The position numbers were made by a program, and so were the translations under genes. Shown piece by piece: positions 8,061 through 16,283 of a stretch of DNA of 35,098 nt; within the stretch, counting starts at the first letter, position 1, and each line of letters opens with the position of its first letter. Source of the stretch: an uncultured Lachnospiraceae bacterium (GTDB lineage: Bacteria; Bacillota; Clostridia; TANB77; CAG-508); the NCBI GenBank assembly GCA_945917765.1, contig CAMEHU010000016.1, positions 1 to 35,098 of the forward strand. The letters run 5' to 3'. The notes under the pieces are model-generated. The model saw nothing but the letters and a program-made list of their open reading frames with translations. It ran no database searches and was not told where the DNA came from.

Positions 8061-8256
8061 TTTAATAAAGTAGAGTAGCAAAAATCTGGAAATTATGTAA
8101 CATTTAAAAATATATTAATACGAAGTGGAGTGCGCAGTTTGGCGCCCCCACCTATAGTCTTCTACCCAAACTCCAACGCCAGCAAACGAACGGAGTATTA
8201 ATTATATTTTTAAATGTTACATAATTTCCAGATTTTTGCGGTCCACTTTAACAAAA
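8061..8256. repeat. Long palindromic element, copy 2
   Basis: 8078-8113 is the exact reverse complement of 8204-8239 (36 bp). Pairing extends inwards past a one-base bulge and, imperfectly, outwards to about 8061 and 8256. The core (about 8122-8195) matches copy 1, with CGCAGTTTGGCGC and ACGCCAGCAAACGAACG, but the arms do not. It lies just past the spoIIIAH stop and before the hisS promoter, so it may end the spoIIIA transcript. Confidence 0.9.
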
Positions 8257-8267
8257 TCAAATATCCA

Positions 8268-9011
8268 CTACTTTAAACTAATATGAATCGTCTCCACATC
8301 AACCCCTATTTCCCTACATACAACATTCTGAATCTGAGCAACATCTGCTTCAGATAACTTCTCAGCCTTAACAATCACACTAGTACTATTATCATTAACA
8401 AAAATAACAACATCCTCAAAGCCTAAATTCTTAATCAAATTCTCAGCAATCATAATAGAATTTTTTCTATTGTTAATATTAGTAATCTCTTGTGAAGAAA
8501 TATTTTTTTGTTCCGGAGAAATTGTACTACTTTCTAATAGTCCTTGATAGGTTTCTAACATTTGTGAATACATCTTATCTCTTTCCAGTCTAGAACCCAC
8601 AAAATAATCGGCTTGATAATTTGTTGCTGATGTTGTTTTTAAATTTGAAGAACTGCTTGATGTAGCATCTGTTGAAACACCATCTTCTGTTGCATCATCT
8701 TGAAGAGAAACGCTACTAGCAGCAGTTTTATCATTATTTACATTCTCATCATTAGAATTATCAGAAGAATTTGTAGAGTTTTCATTATTGTCGTTTTTTT
8801 CCGTATTTGGGCTAGAATTTTCGCTATTTTCAACAGAATTATTACTATTAACTAATCTTGCATCACCTATTCCTGCCATTGTTTCTGAATCAAGTAATGC
8901 TCCAGTTTGCAAACTGTCTTTTACATTTGAAGTATAGCTCATATATCCTACAGTTATAAGCATTAGAGCTAATACAGAAATAATAATTTGATTTCTTTTT
9001 AAAATTTTCAT
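8268..9011 (-). CDS. spoIIIAH: Stage III sporulation protein AH
   Basis: Mother-cell membrane protein whose EscJ/FliF-like domain meets SpoIIQ in the feeding-tube channel to the forespore. N-terminal membrane segment KRNQIIISVLALMLITVGYMSY, a long Ser/Asn-rich low-complexity linker (about 60-125), and a folded C-terminal domain at about 130-247 that includes NRKNSIMIAENLIKNLGF. The ATG at 9011 fits the AAGGA site; an ATG at 9023 overlaps the site. Last gene of the operon, followed by palindromic copy 2. Confidence 0.93.
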   Translation of the reverse strand: MKILKRNQIIISVLALMLITVGYMSYTSNVKDSLQTGALLDSETMAGIGDARLVNSNNSVENSENSSPNTEKNDNNENSTNSSDNSNDENVNNDKTAASSVSLQDDATEDGVSTDATSSSSSNLKTTSATNYQADYFVGSRLERDKMYSQMLETYQGLLESSTISPEQKNISSQEITNINNRKNSIMIAENLIKNLGFEDVVIFVNDNSTSVIVKAEKLSEADVAQIQNVVCREIGVDVETIHISLK

Positions 9012-9048
9012 AATGAAATACATTCCTTTCTTTCTAAATGTTTTTATA

Positions 9049-9646
9049 TCACTTCATATCAAACACTTGAATCTTATGTGTAGGTAGCCCTGTTGCAACT
9101 TGTGCAGCTTGTATAATATTACTTTTCACAACACTATTATTTTCACATTTTGCTAAAATAACCGCTCCTTTAATTTCAGGTGTTATGACACTACTTGTAA
9201 CTACATTTTTTTGACCATTATTATCCTCATAAACAACTTCTTTTTTGCTTGAATTTTCATTTATAGTTCGTACTCCGCCCTTGAGTATCTTCCTCTTTAG
9301 TAGTACTTTGTTGATTATCTTCATTATACATTGGTATTACTTTATTAGTTTCTGAATATGTAATTAAAACCTTTACTGCCTCGACCCCTTCTAAGTTGTT
9401 TAAAATTTCTTCTATCTGTTTTTCAAGTGTGTTGCTTTGTTCCATATTATTAGTTGGTACTACTGTTTGTTCTGCAAAATTTGTAGAAGTGTTTTCCTTT
9501 TTTGTGCTTTTTTTATTACCGTTCCAAATATAATTAATAAATATTATTGTAGCGATTAAAATTATTCCAAAAACTACAAGATTTTCTAGTGTTTTTTTAT
9601 TATTATTTTCTAGTTTTGCAAGACACTTTTCTTTAAAATTTCCCAA
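9049..9646 (-). CDS. spoIIIAG: Stage III sporulation protein AG, needs a +1 frameshift at CGG
   Basis: Ring-forming component of the SpoIIIA-SpoIIQ channel. Zero frame from TTG 9646 (AGGAGGTG at 6 nt) gives a membrane segment (about 22-42) and the conserved GVEAVKVLITYSE, then breaks soon after the CGG at 9277-9275. Skipping the C gives GGA (Gly) and reads on as VRTINENSSKKEVVYED to HKIQVFDMK, the normal C-terminal half. Combined length 198 aa. The junction DTQG-G-VRT matches the family's Gly-rich stretch before an Arg, as I recall it. A sequencing error is possible, but three other genes break the same way. Confidence 0.9.
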
Positions 9647-9732
9647 TGCTTCCACCTCCTCTTGTATTTACCAAATTTTCTTTAATTTTTTGAGCATAAT
9701 GTGTCTATTTTATTTATAGACTTTCCTATTGC

Positions 9733-10353
9733 TTAACTTATAAAAATATTTTTCTCACTAATAGCATACACATCAGCTAGATATTCTTTTAATTTTCTTT
9801 TTTCACTTTCACTAATAATAGACTTTTCCTCTTGTTTCTGCTCTTTTCCACTACCACCAAGATCAACTTTGATGTTTTCTATATTTTCTATAATTGTTGT
9901 TGTATTATATGAATTATTTTGAGAATTTACTGTTTTTTCTTTAACATCTGTAACTTTAAATTCAATTTTATTTAATGTATATTCCTCATTATCCAAGATT
10001 TCAACATTTATATCACCTGTTAAATAGCCTTTTTGACTTATTTTTGACTTGATATCTATTTTTAAATTTTCTTCATACATCTTTTTTATTGCTTTTTCAT
10101 TATTTGTTTGAATATTAGCTGTTTCAACAGTTTTATCATCTAAATTTTTTATGTAATAATCAGATTCTATTAAATCTTTATCATTATTTCTGAATTTATT
10201 TATAACTGGAGATATAATACTAAATAAAACAAATATCCCAATAACCATTTTTACATATTTTCCATTTCCATTATTAGGCAATAACATTTCTATTATTGTT
10301 GCAATAATAACTACAATAATAATTCCCTTTGACCAAATTACAATAAATGACAA
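9733..10353 (-). CDS. spoIIIAF: Stage III sporulation protein AF
   Basis: 206 aa with two N-terminal membrane segments (about 8-24 and 34-52) and a soluble C-terminal domain with family-like NVEILD and ENIKVDLGG segments. It starts with TTG; the preceding GGAGGTGATATA is a full-strength ribosome site. Intact frame. Part of the SpoIIIA complex in the mother-cell membrane facing the forespore. The linker is Asn/Lys-rich, as elsewhere in this genome. Confidence 0.9.
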   Translation of the reverse strand: MSFIVIWSKGIIIVVIIATIIEMLLPNNGNGKYVKMVIGIFVLFSIISPVINKFRNNDKDLIESDYYIKNLDDKTVETANIQTNNEKAIKKMYEENLKIDIKSKISQKGYLTGDINVEILDNEEYTLNKIEFKVTDVKEKTVNSQNNSYNTTTIIENIENIKVDLGGSGKEQKQEEKSIISESEKRKLKEYLADVYAISEKNIFIS

Positions 10354-10393
10354 TATATCACCTCCAAAATTTTGTATACATTAAACATACATT

Positions 10394-11588
10394 TTAGCTA
10401 TACATTGCTGAGCTATTTGAAACTCTTACAATTATTGTAACTCCTATAATTAACATTACTGACACACTACATAAAATAGCTAACAATAATTTAAAAGTAT
10501 CTCCCATATTTGATAATAATTTTACTATTTTCGCATCAGCAATTGGTTGACATAAAGCAGAGCCAAGATAATACATTGTCATTAATGTAATTAATTTAAA
10601 TATTGGCACAACACAAATTCCGATAATAATTATTACTCCAACAACACCTAGCGCATTTTTTAGAATAATACTACAGCCCATTACAGTATCAACAGCATCA
10701 CCTAAAATTTTCCCAACAACAGGTATGAAATTTGAAACTGCAGCTTTTGTTGTTTTGGCTGTTACACCGGTCAATACTGCTACTTAAACTTCCCTCTAAT
10801 GAGGTTATCCCTACAAAAAGTGTTAACATTACACCTAATACCCATATAGTACTTGACTTGAAAAATTTAGCTAATTTATCTATTTGAACTTTATCTGATA
10901 TTTGAGAAATAATTCCTAACGCTGTTGATACCAAGACAATTGGAATTACTACATTTACAATAAAATTTCCTATAATAGTAACCATAAACAAAAGAATTGG
11001 TTGAATTGTTCCCGCAGAAGTAATGCTACCTGTGGTTATCATTAGCGTTATTAAAATTGGAATTAGCAAATTTATAAATGCTACTAGATTTTGAATTGAT
11101 TGTTTTACTATTTCGATAATTTCCGCAAAACTTGTCATTATTAATGAAACGATTAAAATATATTGAACAAAATATGCAACTTGACTTGTTGACTTATTTT
11201 CTAAACTATCTCCTATTGATTTTAAAATACCATGAATTACAACAATAACTATTACACTACCTATAACAATTGATGAATTTAAAATTTCTTTTCCAAATAG
11301 ACTTACAAATAATCTAATTAGTTTTACATTATCTATATTTCCAGAAATTGCTGTTGATAATAAATCATTTAAATCTATTCCTGGAAGTGCTTTTTTTGTA
11401 TATTGTTCTGATTGTTTAATAAAACCTTGAATATCTAAAGTTTCTTTTTGCGTATTAATTATTTCATTTGTATTTGAATTATTACCATAAAAATCTTTTT
11501 TATTTTCTGCATTACAATGTATGTAATCTCCTGGATTTATAAAAACTATAAATTCCAACATAATAAAAACAATAATAATTTTCTTCAT
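10394..11588 (-). CDS. spoIIIAE: Stage III sporulation protein AE, needs a +1 frameshift at CGG
   Basis: Polytopic membrane protein of the SpoIIIA complex. Zero frame from ATG 11588 (GGTGAG site) gives a signal sequence, membrane segments and the conserved SLEGSLSSSID, then reaches CGG at 10769-10767 (codon 274) and reads into nonsense. Skipping the C gives GGT (Gly) and the strongly conserved GVTAKTTKAAVSNFIPVVG, through GKILGDAVDTVMGC, to the end. Combined length is 397 aa, close to the 399 aa I recall for Bacillus subtilis. Loss of this C-terminal third would be expected to abolish function. Confidence 0.93.
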
Positions 11589-11654
11589 TTGCTCACCTTT
11601 TATGTAATTGGATTTAATTTGGATTTTTTAAGTCCTATTTTATATATTAATATC

Positions 11655-12042
11655 TTATGGAAGAACTTTTATAACAGTTTCTAATAAGCTTGTAATGATT
11701 GGAATAGAGACTGTTACAATCATTACCTTTCCTCCTATATCCATTTTATTTGCTATTGCACTTTCGCCGACAATCTTTACAAATACTTACAGCAAATTCT
11801 GTTAATATTGCAATTCCTGTTATTTTTAAAAGTAGCATTATATATGTAGTATTTACTGCTGTTTTACTTGCAAAATTATTTAATAAATCTATTATATTTG
11901 TTAGTTTGTCAAAAACTAGCATTAGAATTAGTACACTTGCACCTAATGATACATAAACTGCAAATTCAGGCTTGTACTGTTTTATAATAATTATTATAAA
12001 AAGTGAAACTAACCCTATTCCAATTATCTTAACTATTTCCAT
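11655..12042 (-). CDS. spoIIIAD: Stage III sporulation protein AD, needs a +1 frameshift at CGG
   Basis: Small polytopic membrane protein of the SpoIIIA complex. AGGAGGAG precedes ATG 12042. Zero frame reads through KITGIAILTEFAVSICKDC to CGG at 11769-11767 (codon 92) and stops seven codons after it. Skipping the C gives GGC (Gly), then ESAIANKMDIGGKVMIVT and a final membrane segment ending in KVLP and TAA. The joined KDCGESAIA matches the family KDAGE-A pattern as I recall it. Combined length 128 aa is normal; the zero-frame product of 98 aa lacks the last helix. Confidence 0.92.
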
Positions 12043-12065
12043 CTTTTGTGCTCCTCCTTATTTAG

Positions 12066-12260
12066 TTATAAATTAAACATTGTTTTTACTGTTGAAAATA
12101 ATGTACTTATTTCCTTCACAACCATTGTTAATACAATAACAACTCCTGCTAAAGTTGTCATCATTGCTTGATCATCTCTTCCTGCCTTTACTAATACTTG
12201 ATGTAGAACCGCTACTAAAATTCCAACACCTGCAATTTTAAATAATAAATCAATATTCAT
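12066..12260 (-). CDS. spoIIIAC: Stage III sporulation protein AC
   Basis: 64 aa, the usual size. Two membrane segments separated by the conserved loop KAGRDDQA. AC and AD are thought to form the membrane base of the SpoIIIA channel. Intact frame. GGGAAG lies upstream of the ATG. Confidence 0.93.
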   Translation of the reverse strand: MNIDLLFKIAGVGILVAVLHQVLVKAGRDDQAMMTTLAGVVIVLTMVVKEISTLFSTVKTMFNL

Positions 12261-12334
12261 ATTAATGTGTCTTCCCTTCTATTTGTATTTTTTATAATTA
12301 TTTTTAATTTATAATAATTATTCTCATTTTTGAT

Positions 12335-12850
12335 TTATATGAGAACAATTACAATAATAAGTCCTACAATTGCTCCTAATTTCTGATACATTTTTTCATT
12401 TTTATTTTTAGCTTCAGTTGCCTCATTTATTTGTTGCTCTAAAAAACTATTTACTAATTGTATTTGATTAATTTGTCCTTCAACATCTGTTTTTCCAAGT
12501 AATTTCCCCAATGTTTTTATGCTGTTTTTATCTTCTTTTTTTAAATTTGCTCCATTATCTTCAACAGATTTTTCCCAAGCTTCTCCTGCAAGAAGATTTC
12601 TACTATTCATATTATTAATAGTGTCATCAAATATTTTACCTGCCACGCCATCTATTTTTGTTGATATTTCTTTAAAAATTTCTGGAATTGTTTCAAAAGA
12701 AAAATTAATTTTTACTTCAAAGATATTTAACGCATTTTTCAGATTTTTTAATATTTTAACTCTATTTGAATATTTTTTTGAAATTAAAATACCTATAATC
12801 GTGCTTGTACAAAAAATCATTATTAATAAAACAAATTTAAGTACATACAT
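12335..12850 (-). CDS. spoIIIAB: Stage III sporulation protein AB
   Basis: 171 aa from ATG 12850, which has GAGGTGA 5 nt upstream; the open frame extends further without a site. N-terminal membrane segment, then ISKKYSNRVKILKNLKNAL, a family-like helical middle with LGKLLGKTDVEGQINQI, and a C-terminal membrane segment at the extreme end. The fold resembles the type II secretion protein GspF. A strong terminator lies just upstream, between it and DUF5662, and I found no convincing promoter in the remaining 60 nt. Confidence 0.92.
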   Translation of the reverse strand: MYVLKFVLLIMIFCTSTIIGILISKKYSNRVKILKNLKNALNIFEVKINFSFETIPEIFKEISTKIDGVAGKIFDDTINNMNSRNLLAGEAWEKSVEDNGANLKKEDKNSIKTLGKLLGKTDVEGQINQIQLVNSFLEQQINEATEAKNKNEKMYQKLGAIVGLIIVIVLI

Positions 12851-12907
12851 ACCATTCACCTCAATTATAGTATATTCTTGATGAATTAATTTTAGAACTA
12901 TAGAAAA

Positions 12908-12970
12908 TAAAAAACGCAAAGAATATTTTATACTAAACCTAAAAGTTGGATAGTAAAAATATTCTTTGCG
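12908..12970 (-). terminator. Strong intrinsic terminator inside the spoIIIA locus
   Basis: CGCAAAGAATATTTT (12915-12929) pairs perfectly with AAAATATTCTTTGCG (12956-12970), 15 bp, followed on the minus strand by a T run. It comes after the DUF5662 gene and before spoIIIAB, so it would uncouple spoIIIAA from the rest of the operon. Confidence 0.88.
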
Positions 12971-12979
12971 CTTGTATAT

Positions 12980-13555
12980 TTATTTTTTAGAATATTTATT
13001 TGACACATCTGCATACATCTTTTTTAAATATTTAGGATTCAATCCAGCATCTAAACCATCATCTGCAATTTTTTTTAGCACTGAGTCCATGAACTCTATA
13101 GTTGCTGGATGTTTTAACACAGGTCCAGGTTTTTCTATATTTGTCCAATATTCAAATGGTTCTTTTTGATTCCAATCTTTACCATTATACACCATTCCAG
13201 CAGCAATTTTATCACAAACAGCTTCAACTATATACTGATATGGTAAAAAAACAGGAAATCTTTGAGTTTTACTTATATCTTCCCAATATTCAAAATGATG
13301 TTTATTTCTTCCTTTATGATGAAGCCAAGACAAACTATAGCCCTTGTCTTCCCTACATACATGAAGTGGACTTCTTTTTCCATTATAGTATTTTACACTT
13401 TCAAAAAATTCTGTTGGTGAATATTTTGACAAATCGTGTAACAAACCTCTCCATGGTATTCCCGCTTTAATTGATAACCTAAATACATACCATCTATGTT
13501 TATTTACTAAACAAAAATGTTTCCAAATTTTTACTGGCAAACTTAATTCTTTCAT
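12980..13555 (-). CDS. DUF5662 family protein
   Basis: 191 aa. Family-typical motifs: IPWRGLLHDLSKYSPTEF near residues 33-50, then WLHHKGRNKHHFEYW at about 77-91, a His/Asp-rich pattern suggesting a metal-dependent HD-like hydrolase. Activity is not established. AGAGGTGT precedes the ATG. It sits between spoIIIAA and spoIIIAB, which are adjacent in Bacillus subtilis, and is closed off by its own terminator, so it looks like an insertion into the sporulation operon. DUF5662 genes are also found in phages, from memory. Confidence 0.82.
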   Translation of the reverse strand: MKELSLPVKIWKHFCLVNKHRWYVFRLSIKAGIPWRGLLHDLSKYSPTEFFESVKYYNGKRSPLHVCREDKGYSLSWLHHKGRNKHHFEYWEDISKTQRFPVFLPYQYIVEAVCDKIAAGMVYNGKDWNQKEPFEYWTNIEKPGPVLKHPATIEFMDSVLKKIADDGLDAGLNPKYLKKMYADVSNKYSKK

Positions 13556-13639
13556 TTTACACCTCTATTATTTGCTATTATTTTAGTTTGATAATTTAAT
13601 TATTCATAAATATTTTCTTACTGCAATTATATCCTTTTT

Positions 13640-14587
13640 TTATCTATTTGTAAAATAAAATTTTAATAATTTTTTCCGAATAATAACATTTTTTATATTT
13701 CCTTTTTTAAATGAATCTAAAAAAATAATTCTTTCGAATATTTTTAAATTTATTAATTTATTTATTTCTGGGTTTAGTTTCAAATCCGTAAAACAACTAC
13801 CATGCGCTGTAAAAATACCTTTTACTCCAGAGCAAATAGCATAATTTATAATTTCTGCATCATCTTTATTTCCAATTTCATCAGCAATAACAACCTGTGG
13901 AGCTAATGACCTAATGGCCATTCTTATTCCTAAAACTTTTGGAACATTATCTAATACATCAGTTCTAATCCCAATATCATTTTGAGGTACGCCTTTATGC
14001 ATTGCAGAAATCTCTCCTCTTTCATCAATAACAGAAACATTTACTCCTTTAAAATTAATTTCTGGCATACCATTACTAATTTTATTTACAATATCTCTTA
14101 ACATTGTTGTTTTTCCAGCACCAGGAGAAGATACAATTAATGTATTAAAAACTGTATTTTTTTCAATATCTATAACATATTGTAATAATGGCATACTACA
14201 ATTTGGAATTTCCTTTGCAATTCTTATATTTAAAGAATATAAATTCGTTATATTTGTAACTTTTCCATCTTTTACAACAACACTACCACTTATTCCAACT
14301 CTATGTCCTCCAGGAATTGTAATAAAACCTCCACAAATTTGATTCTGATATGTATATATTGAATTACTACAACAAACTTGAAAAAGATTTAAAATCTCAT
14401 CAGAACTCACTTTGTAATTCACAATAATATCATTTACCCCAACTTTTAAAATAACAGGCTTGTCCACTCTAATTCTTATTTCATCAACCTTTTCTAAATT
14501 CACATTTTCCATTGACTTTAATAATCCTTCAGGAAAACTTTTAAACAATAATATTTTTAATAATTCTAATTTTTCTAGTTTATTCAA
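13640..14587 (-). CDS. spoIIIAA: Stage III sporulation protein AA (ATPase)
   Basis: Secretion-type ATPase that energises the SpoIIIA channel. Walker A is SSPGAGKTT, Walker B VVIADEIGN, with SVIDERGEI and the IFTAHG sensor-like segment. The start is taken as TTG 14587 because AGGAGATGATATA lies directly before it; ATG 14617 lacks a site. An in-frame CGG lies near the end (13678-13676, codon 304 from 14587). Zero frame gives IIRKKLLKFYFTNR and a stop at 13640. A +1 skip gives IIGKNY and a stop at 13663 (307 aa), which is the length I recall for Bacillus subtilis. Which end is real is open. Confidence 0.93.
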   Translation of the reverse strand: MNKLEKLELLKILLFKSFPEGLLKSMENVNLEKVDEIRIRVDKPVILKVGVNDIIVNYKVSSDEILNLFQVCCSNSIYTYQNQICGGFITIPGGHRVGISGSVVVKDGKVTNITNLYSLNIRIAKEIPNCSMPLLQYVIDIEKNTVFNTLIVSSPGAGKTTMLRDIVNKISNGMPEINFKGVNVSVIDERGEISAMHKGVPQNDIGIRTDVLDNVPKVLGIRMAIRSLAPQVVIADEIGNKDDAEIINYAICSGVKGIFTAHGSCFTDLKLNPEINKLINLKIFERIIFLDSFKKGNIKNVIIRKKLLKFYFTNR

Positions 14588-14687
14588 TATATCATCTCCT
14601 ATATTAAATATATGCATAAAAAAATAAAATAGAACTTTCCTCTGTCTTCTGATTCAAAAAAATTATAAGAATTAATTTATAATCTCT

Positions 14688-14716
14688 TGCATATACTAAA
14701 AAAAAGTAGTATACTA
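14688..14716 (+). promoter_or_regulatory. Possible forespore-type (sigma-G-like) promoter
   Basis: TGCATA (14688-14693), 16-nt spacer, TATACTA (14710-14716), one base off the -10 CATACTA of sigma-G promoters. A second exact CATACTA lies at 14761-14767, nearer the gene, without a clear -35. Either could drive the 66-aa gene at 14802. Confidence 0.4.
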
Positions 14717-14801
14717 TTCACATGTTTTTATTTTTTTAAACTACACAATTCACTACAAAACATACTAGACATTATAGATAATGTTAAGGAGGTGAATTTA
14801 G

Positions 14802-15002
14802 ATGGCAAACAAAACCCTCATGGATGCTATACAGGAGTATATCGCAAACTGCAAAATTGCAGTTGATAATGCTTTAAAATTAGCTTCTTCAGAGGAAATC
14901 GAAAAATCTTTAAGGGACCTTGAAGTGGCTAATAATATGCCAAATAATCCTGACATGTTTTTCGAAGTACAGAGAGAAATGTTCCTCTGCTCATCCATCT
15001 AA
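14802..15002 (+). CDS. Small hypothetical protein, 66 aa, divergent from spoIIIAA
   Basis: One of only two clear plus-strand genes. AAGGAGGTGAATTTAG precedes the ATG, a near-perfect site, and a strong terminator follows directly, so the gene is real. The sequence starts MANKTLMDAIQEYIANCKIA and is helical and acidic with no membrane segment. I do not recognise the family, and it is not a typical alpha/beta small acid-soluble spore protein. Sporulation-like promoter elements and its position next to spoIIIAA suggest a sporulation role. That is inference. Confidence 0.78.
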   Translation: MANKTLMDAIQEYIANCKIAVDNALKLASSEEIEKSLRDLEVANNMPNNPDMFFEVQREMFLCSSI

Positions 15003-15006
15003 GCAA

Positions 15007-15036
15007 AAAGGCCACTGGTATTCCAGTGGTCTTTCT
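15007..15036 (+). terminator. Terminator of the 66-aa gene
   Basis: AAAGGCCACTGG pairs with CCAGTGGTCTTT (15007-15018 with 15023-15034, one G-U pair), TATT loop, T-rich tail. It follows the stop by 4 nt. Confidence 0.92.
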
Positions 15037-15096
15037 TGTATATATTAGATTATCTTTTTTATCAATTTATAATTTAAAACAATATTCTTATAAATA

Positions 15097-15822
15097 CTAT
15101 TCTTCCCAGTTATGATATACATTTGTTACATCATCTAAATCATCTAACATATCTAAAAATCTTTGCATTTTAGCTGCTCCATTTTCATCTAATGATGTAT
15201 AAGTTGTAGGAACCATTTGAACTTCTGCTTCTAAGAATTCTAATCCTTGTTCTTCTAATTTTTCACGAACTGTAGAAAAATCATCTGGTGCTGTTGTAAT
15301 TTCATAAACTTCATCTTCTGCTGAAAAATCTTCTGCACCGCTTTCTAGAGCTAACATCATTAAATCATCTTCTGACATCTCTGTTGATTCTTTATCAATT
15401 ACAATTACACCTTTTTTATTAAACATGTAAGATACACATCCTGATGTTCCTAAGTTTCCACCTGATTTATCAAATGCGTGACGAACATCAGCAGCTGTTC
15501 TGTTTTTATTGTCTGTACTTCCTTCAACTATAACAGCAACACCATTTGGTCCGTATCCTTCATATATTACTTCTTCGTAATTTGCTGTATTTCCTGCTCC
15601 TGATGCTTTTTTGATAGCATTGTTTATTGTATCATTTGGCATATTTGCAGCTTTACATTTAGCAATAACATCTTTTAATTTTGAGTTTCCTGCTGGATCT
15701 GGTCCACCATTTTTAACTGCTACTAAGATTTCTCTTCCTAATTTTGTAAATATTTTACCTCTTGCAGCATCTGCTTTTCCTTTTTTTGCTTGAATATTGT
15801 GCCATTTTGAATGTCCACTCAT
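15097..15822 (-). CDS. yebC: YebC/PmpR family protein
   Basis: 241 aa, usual length. Starts [20 protein letters not shown], the family signature, followed by [17 protein letters not shown] and NMPNDTI. YebC-type proteins act as transcription regulators, and some members relieve ribosome stalling at proline runs. AAGGAGGAATT precedes the ATG. The upstream region shares a promoter module with a second locus at 33.2 kb that encodes only a 20-codon YebC-like N-terminus. Confidence 0.95.
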   Translation of the reverse strand: MSGHSKWHNIQAKKGKADAARGKIFTKLGREILVAVKNGGPDPAGNSKLKDVIAKCKAANMPNDTINNAIKKASGAGNTANYEEVIYEGYGPNGVAVIVEGSTDNKNRTAADVRHAFDKSGGNLGTSGCVSYMFNKKGVIVIDKESTEMSEDDLMMLALESGAEDFSAEDEVYEITTAPDDFSTVREKLEEQGLEFLEAEVQMVPTTYTSLDENGAAKMQRFLDMLDDLDDVTNVYHNWEE

Positions 15823-16057
15823 TTTTTAATTCCTCCTTATTGTTTTTTGCTTGATTTCAAGGCTTTTGGAGCCTTTTTATTTGTATTTTGGTTATTTTTT
15901 AGCTTTGTTGAAGTTTGTTGATTTTAGTGGGTTTTCGGTGATGTGTGTTGAAACGATTGTGCCAGAATTGTGCTAAAAATTGCGCTAAAATTTTATGTTA
16001 ACGAAATTATGGGTTTTAATTTCATAAAAAAAAGTAATTATAAAAATTACCTTTTTC
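15823..16057 (-). promoter_or_regulatory. yebC leader region with hairpins
   Basis: No gene seen. It holds, in transcript order, GTAATTTTTATAATTAC plus a T run (about 16052-16028), which begins almost at the predicted start site and looks like a terminator overlapping the promoter, then TTAGCACAATTCTGGCACAAT (about 15980-15960), shared with the 33.2-kb locus, and a small AAGGCT/AGCCTT hairpin just before the ribosome site. Whether the first hairpin is the terminator of the previous unit or an attenuator is unclear. Confidence 0.5.
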
Positions 16058-16090
16058 ATTATAGCATACAAATTTTATTTTGAATAGAGG
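16058..16090 (-). promoter_or_regulatory. Promoter of yebC (extended -10)
   Basis: TGCTATAAT on the minus strand (-10 at 16063-16058) without a good -35. The upstream CTCAAAACCTCTATTCAAAA is nearly the same as the sequence upstream of the -10 at 33309, so the two promoters are homologous. Confidence 0.65.
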
Positions 16091-16173
16091 TTTTGAGTAA
16101 AAAACTTAATTTCACAACCACGAGTTGTTTTGTTTTCTTGGATTACATTGTATTTTCAATATTTTTATATAAT

Positions 16174-16212
16174 TAAAGTAGATAAAATTTTATGTTCATT
16201 TTGACTACTTTA
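16174..16212 (-). terminator. Possible terminator of the ugd operon
   Basis: TAAAGTAG (16174-16181) pairs with CTACTTTA (16205-16212), with an interrupted inner AAAAT/ATTTT stem. The T run is weak. It lies about 70 nt after the ugd stop. Confidence 0.45.
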
Positions 16213-16283
16213 TTTTAACACTAAATACTTATTAACAAATTTTTTTATTCATTTAAGTTGTTTATATTTTTAAAAATCTAATT

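Noticed and set aside
12864-12869. TATAAT just before spoIIIAB as its promoter
   Set aside because: Transcription would start inside or after the ribosome site, so the message would lose it.
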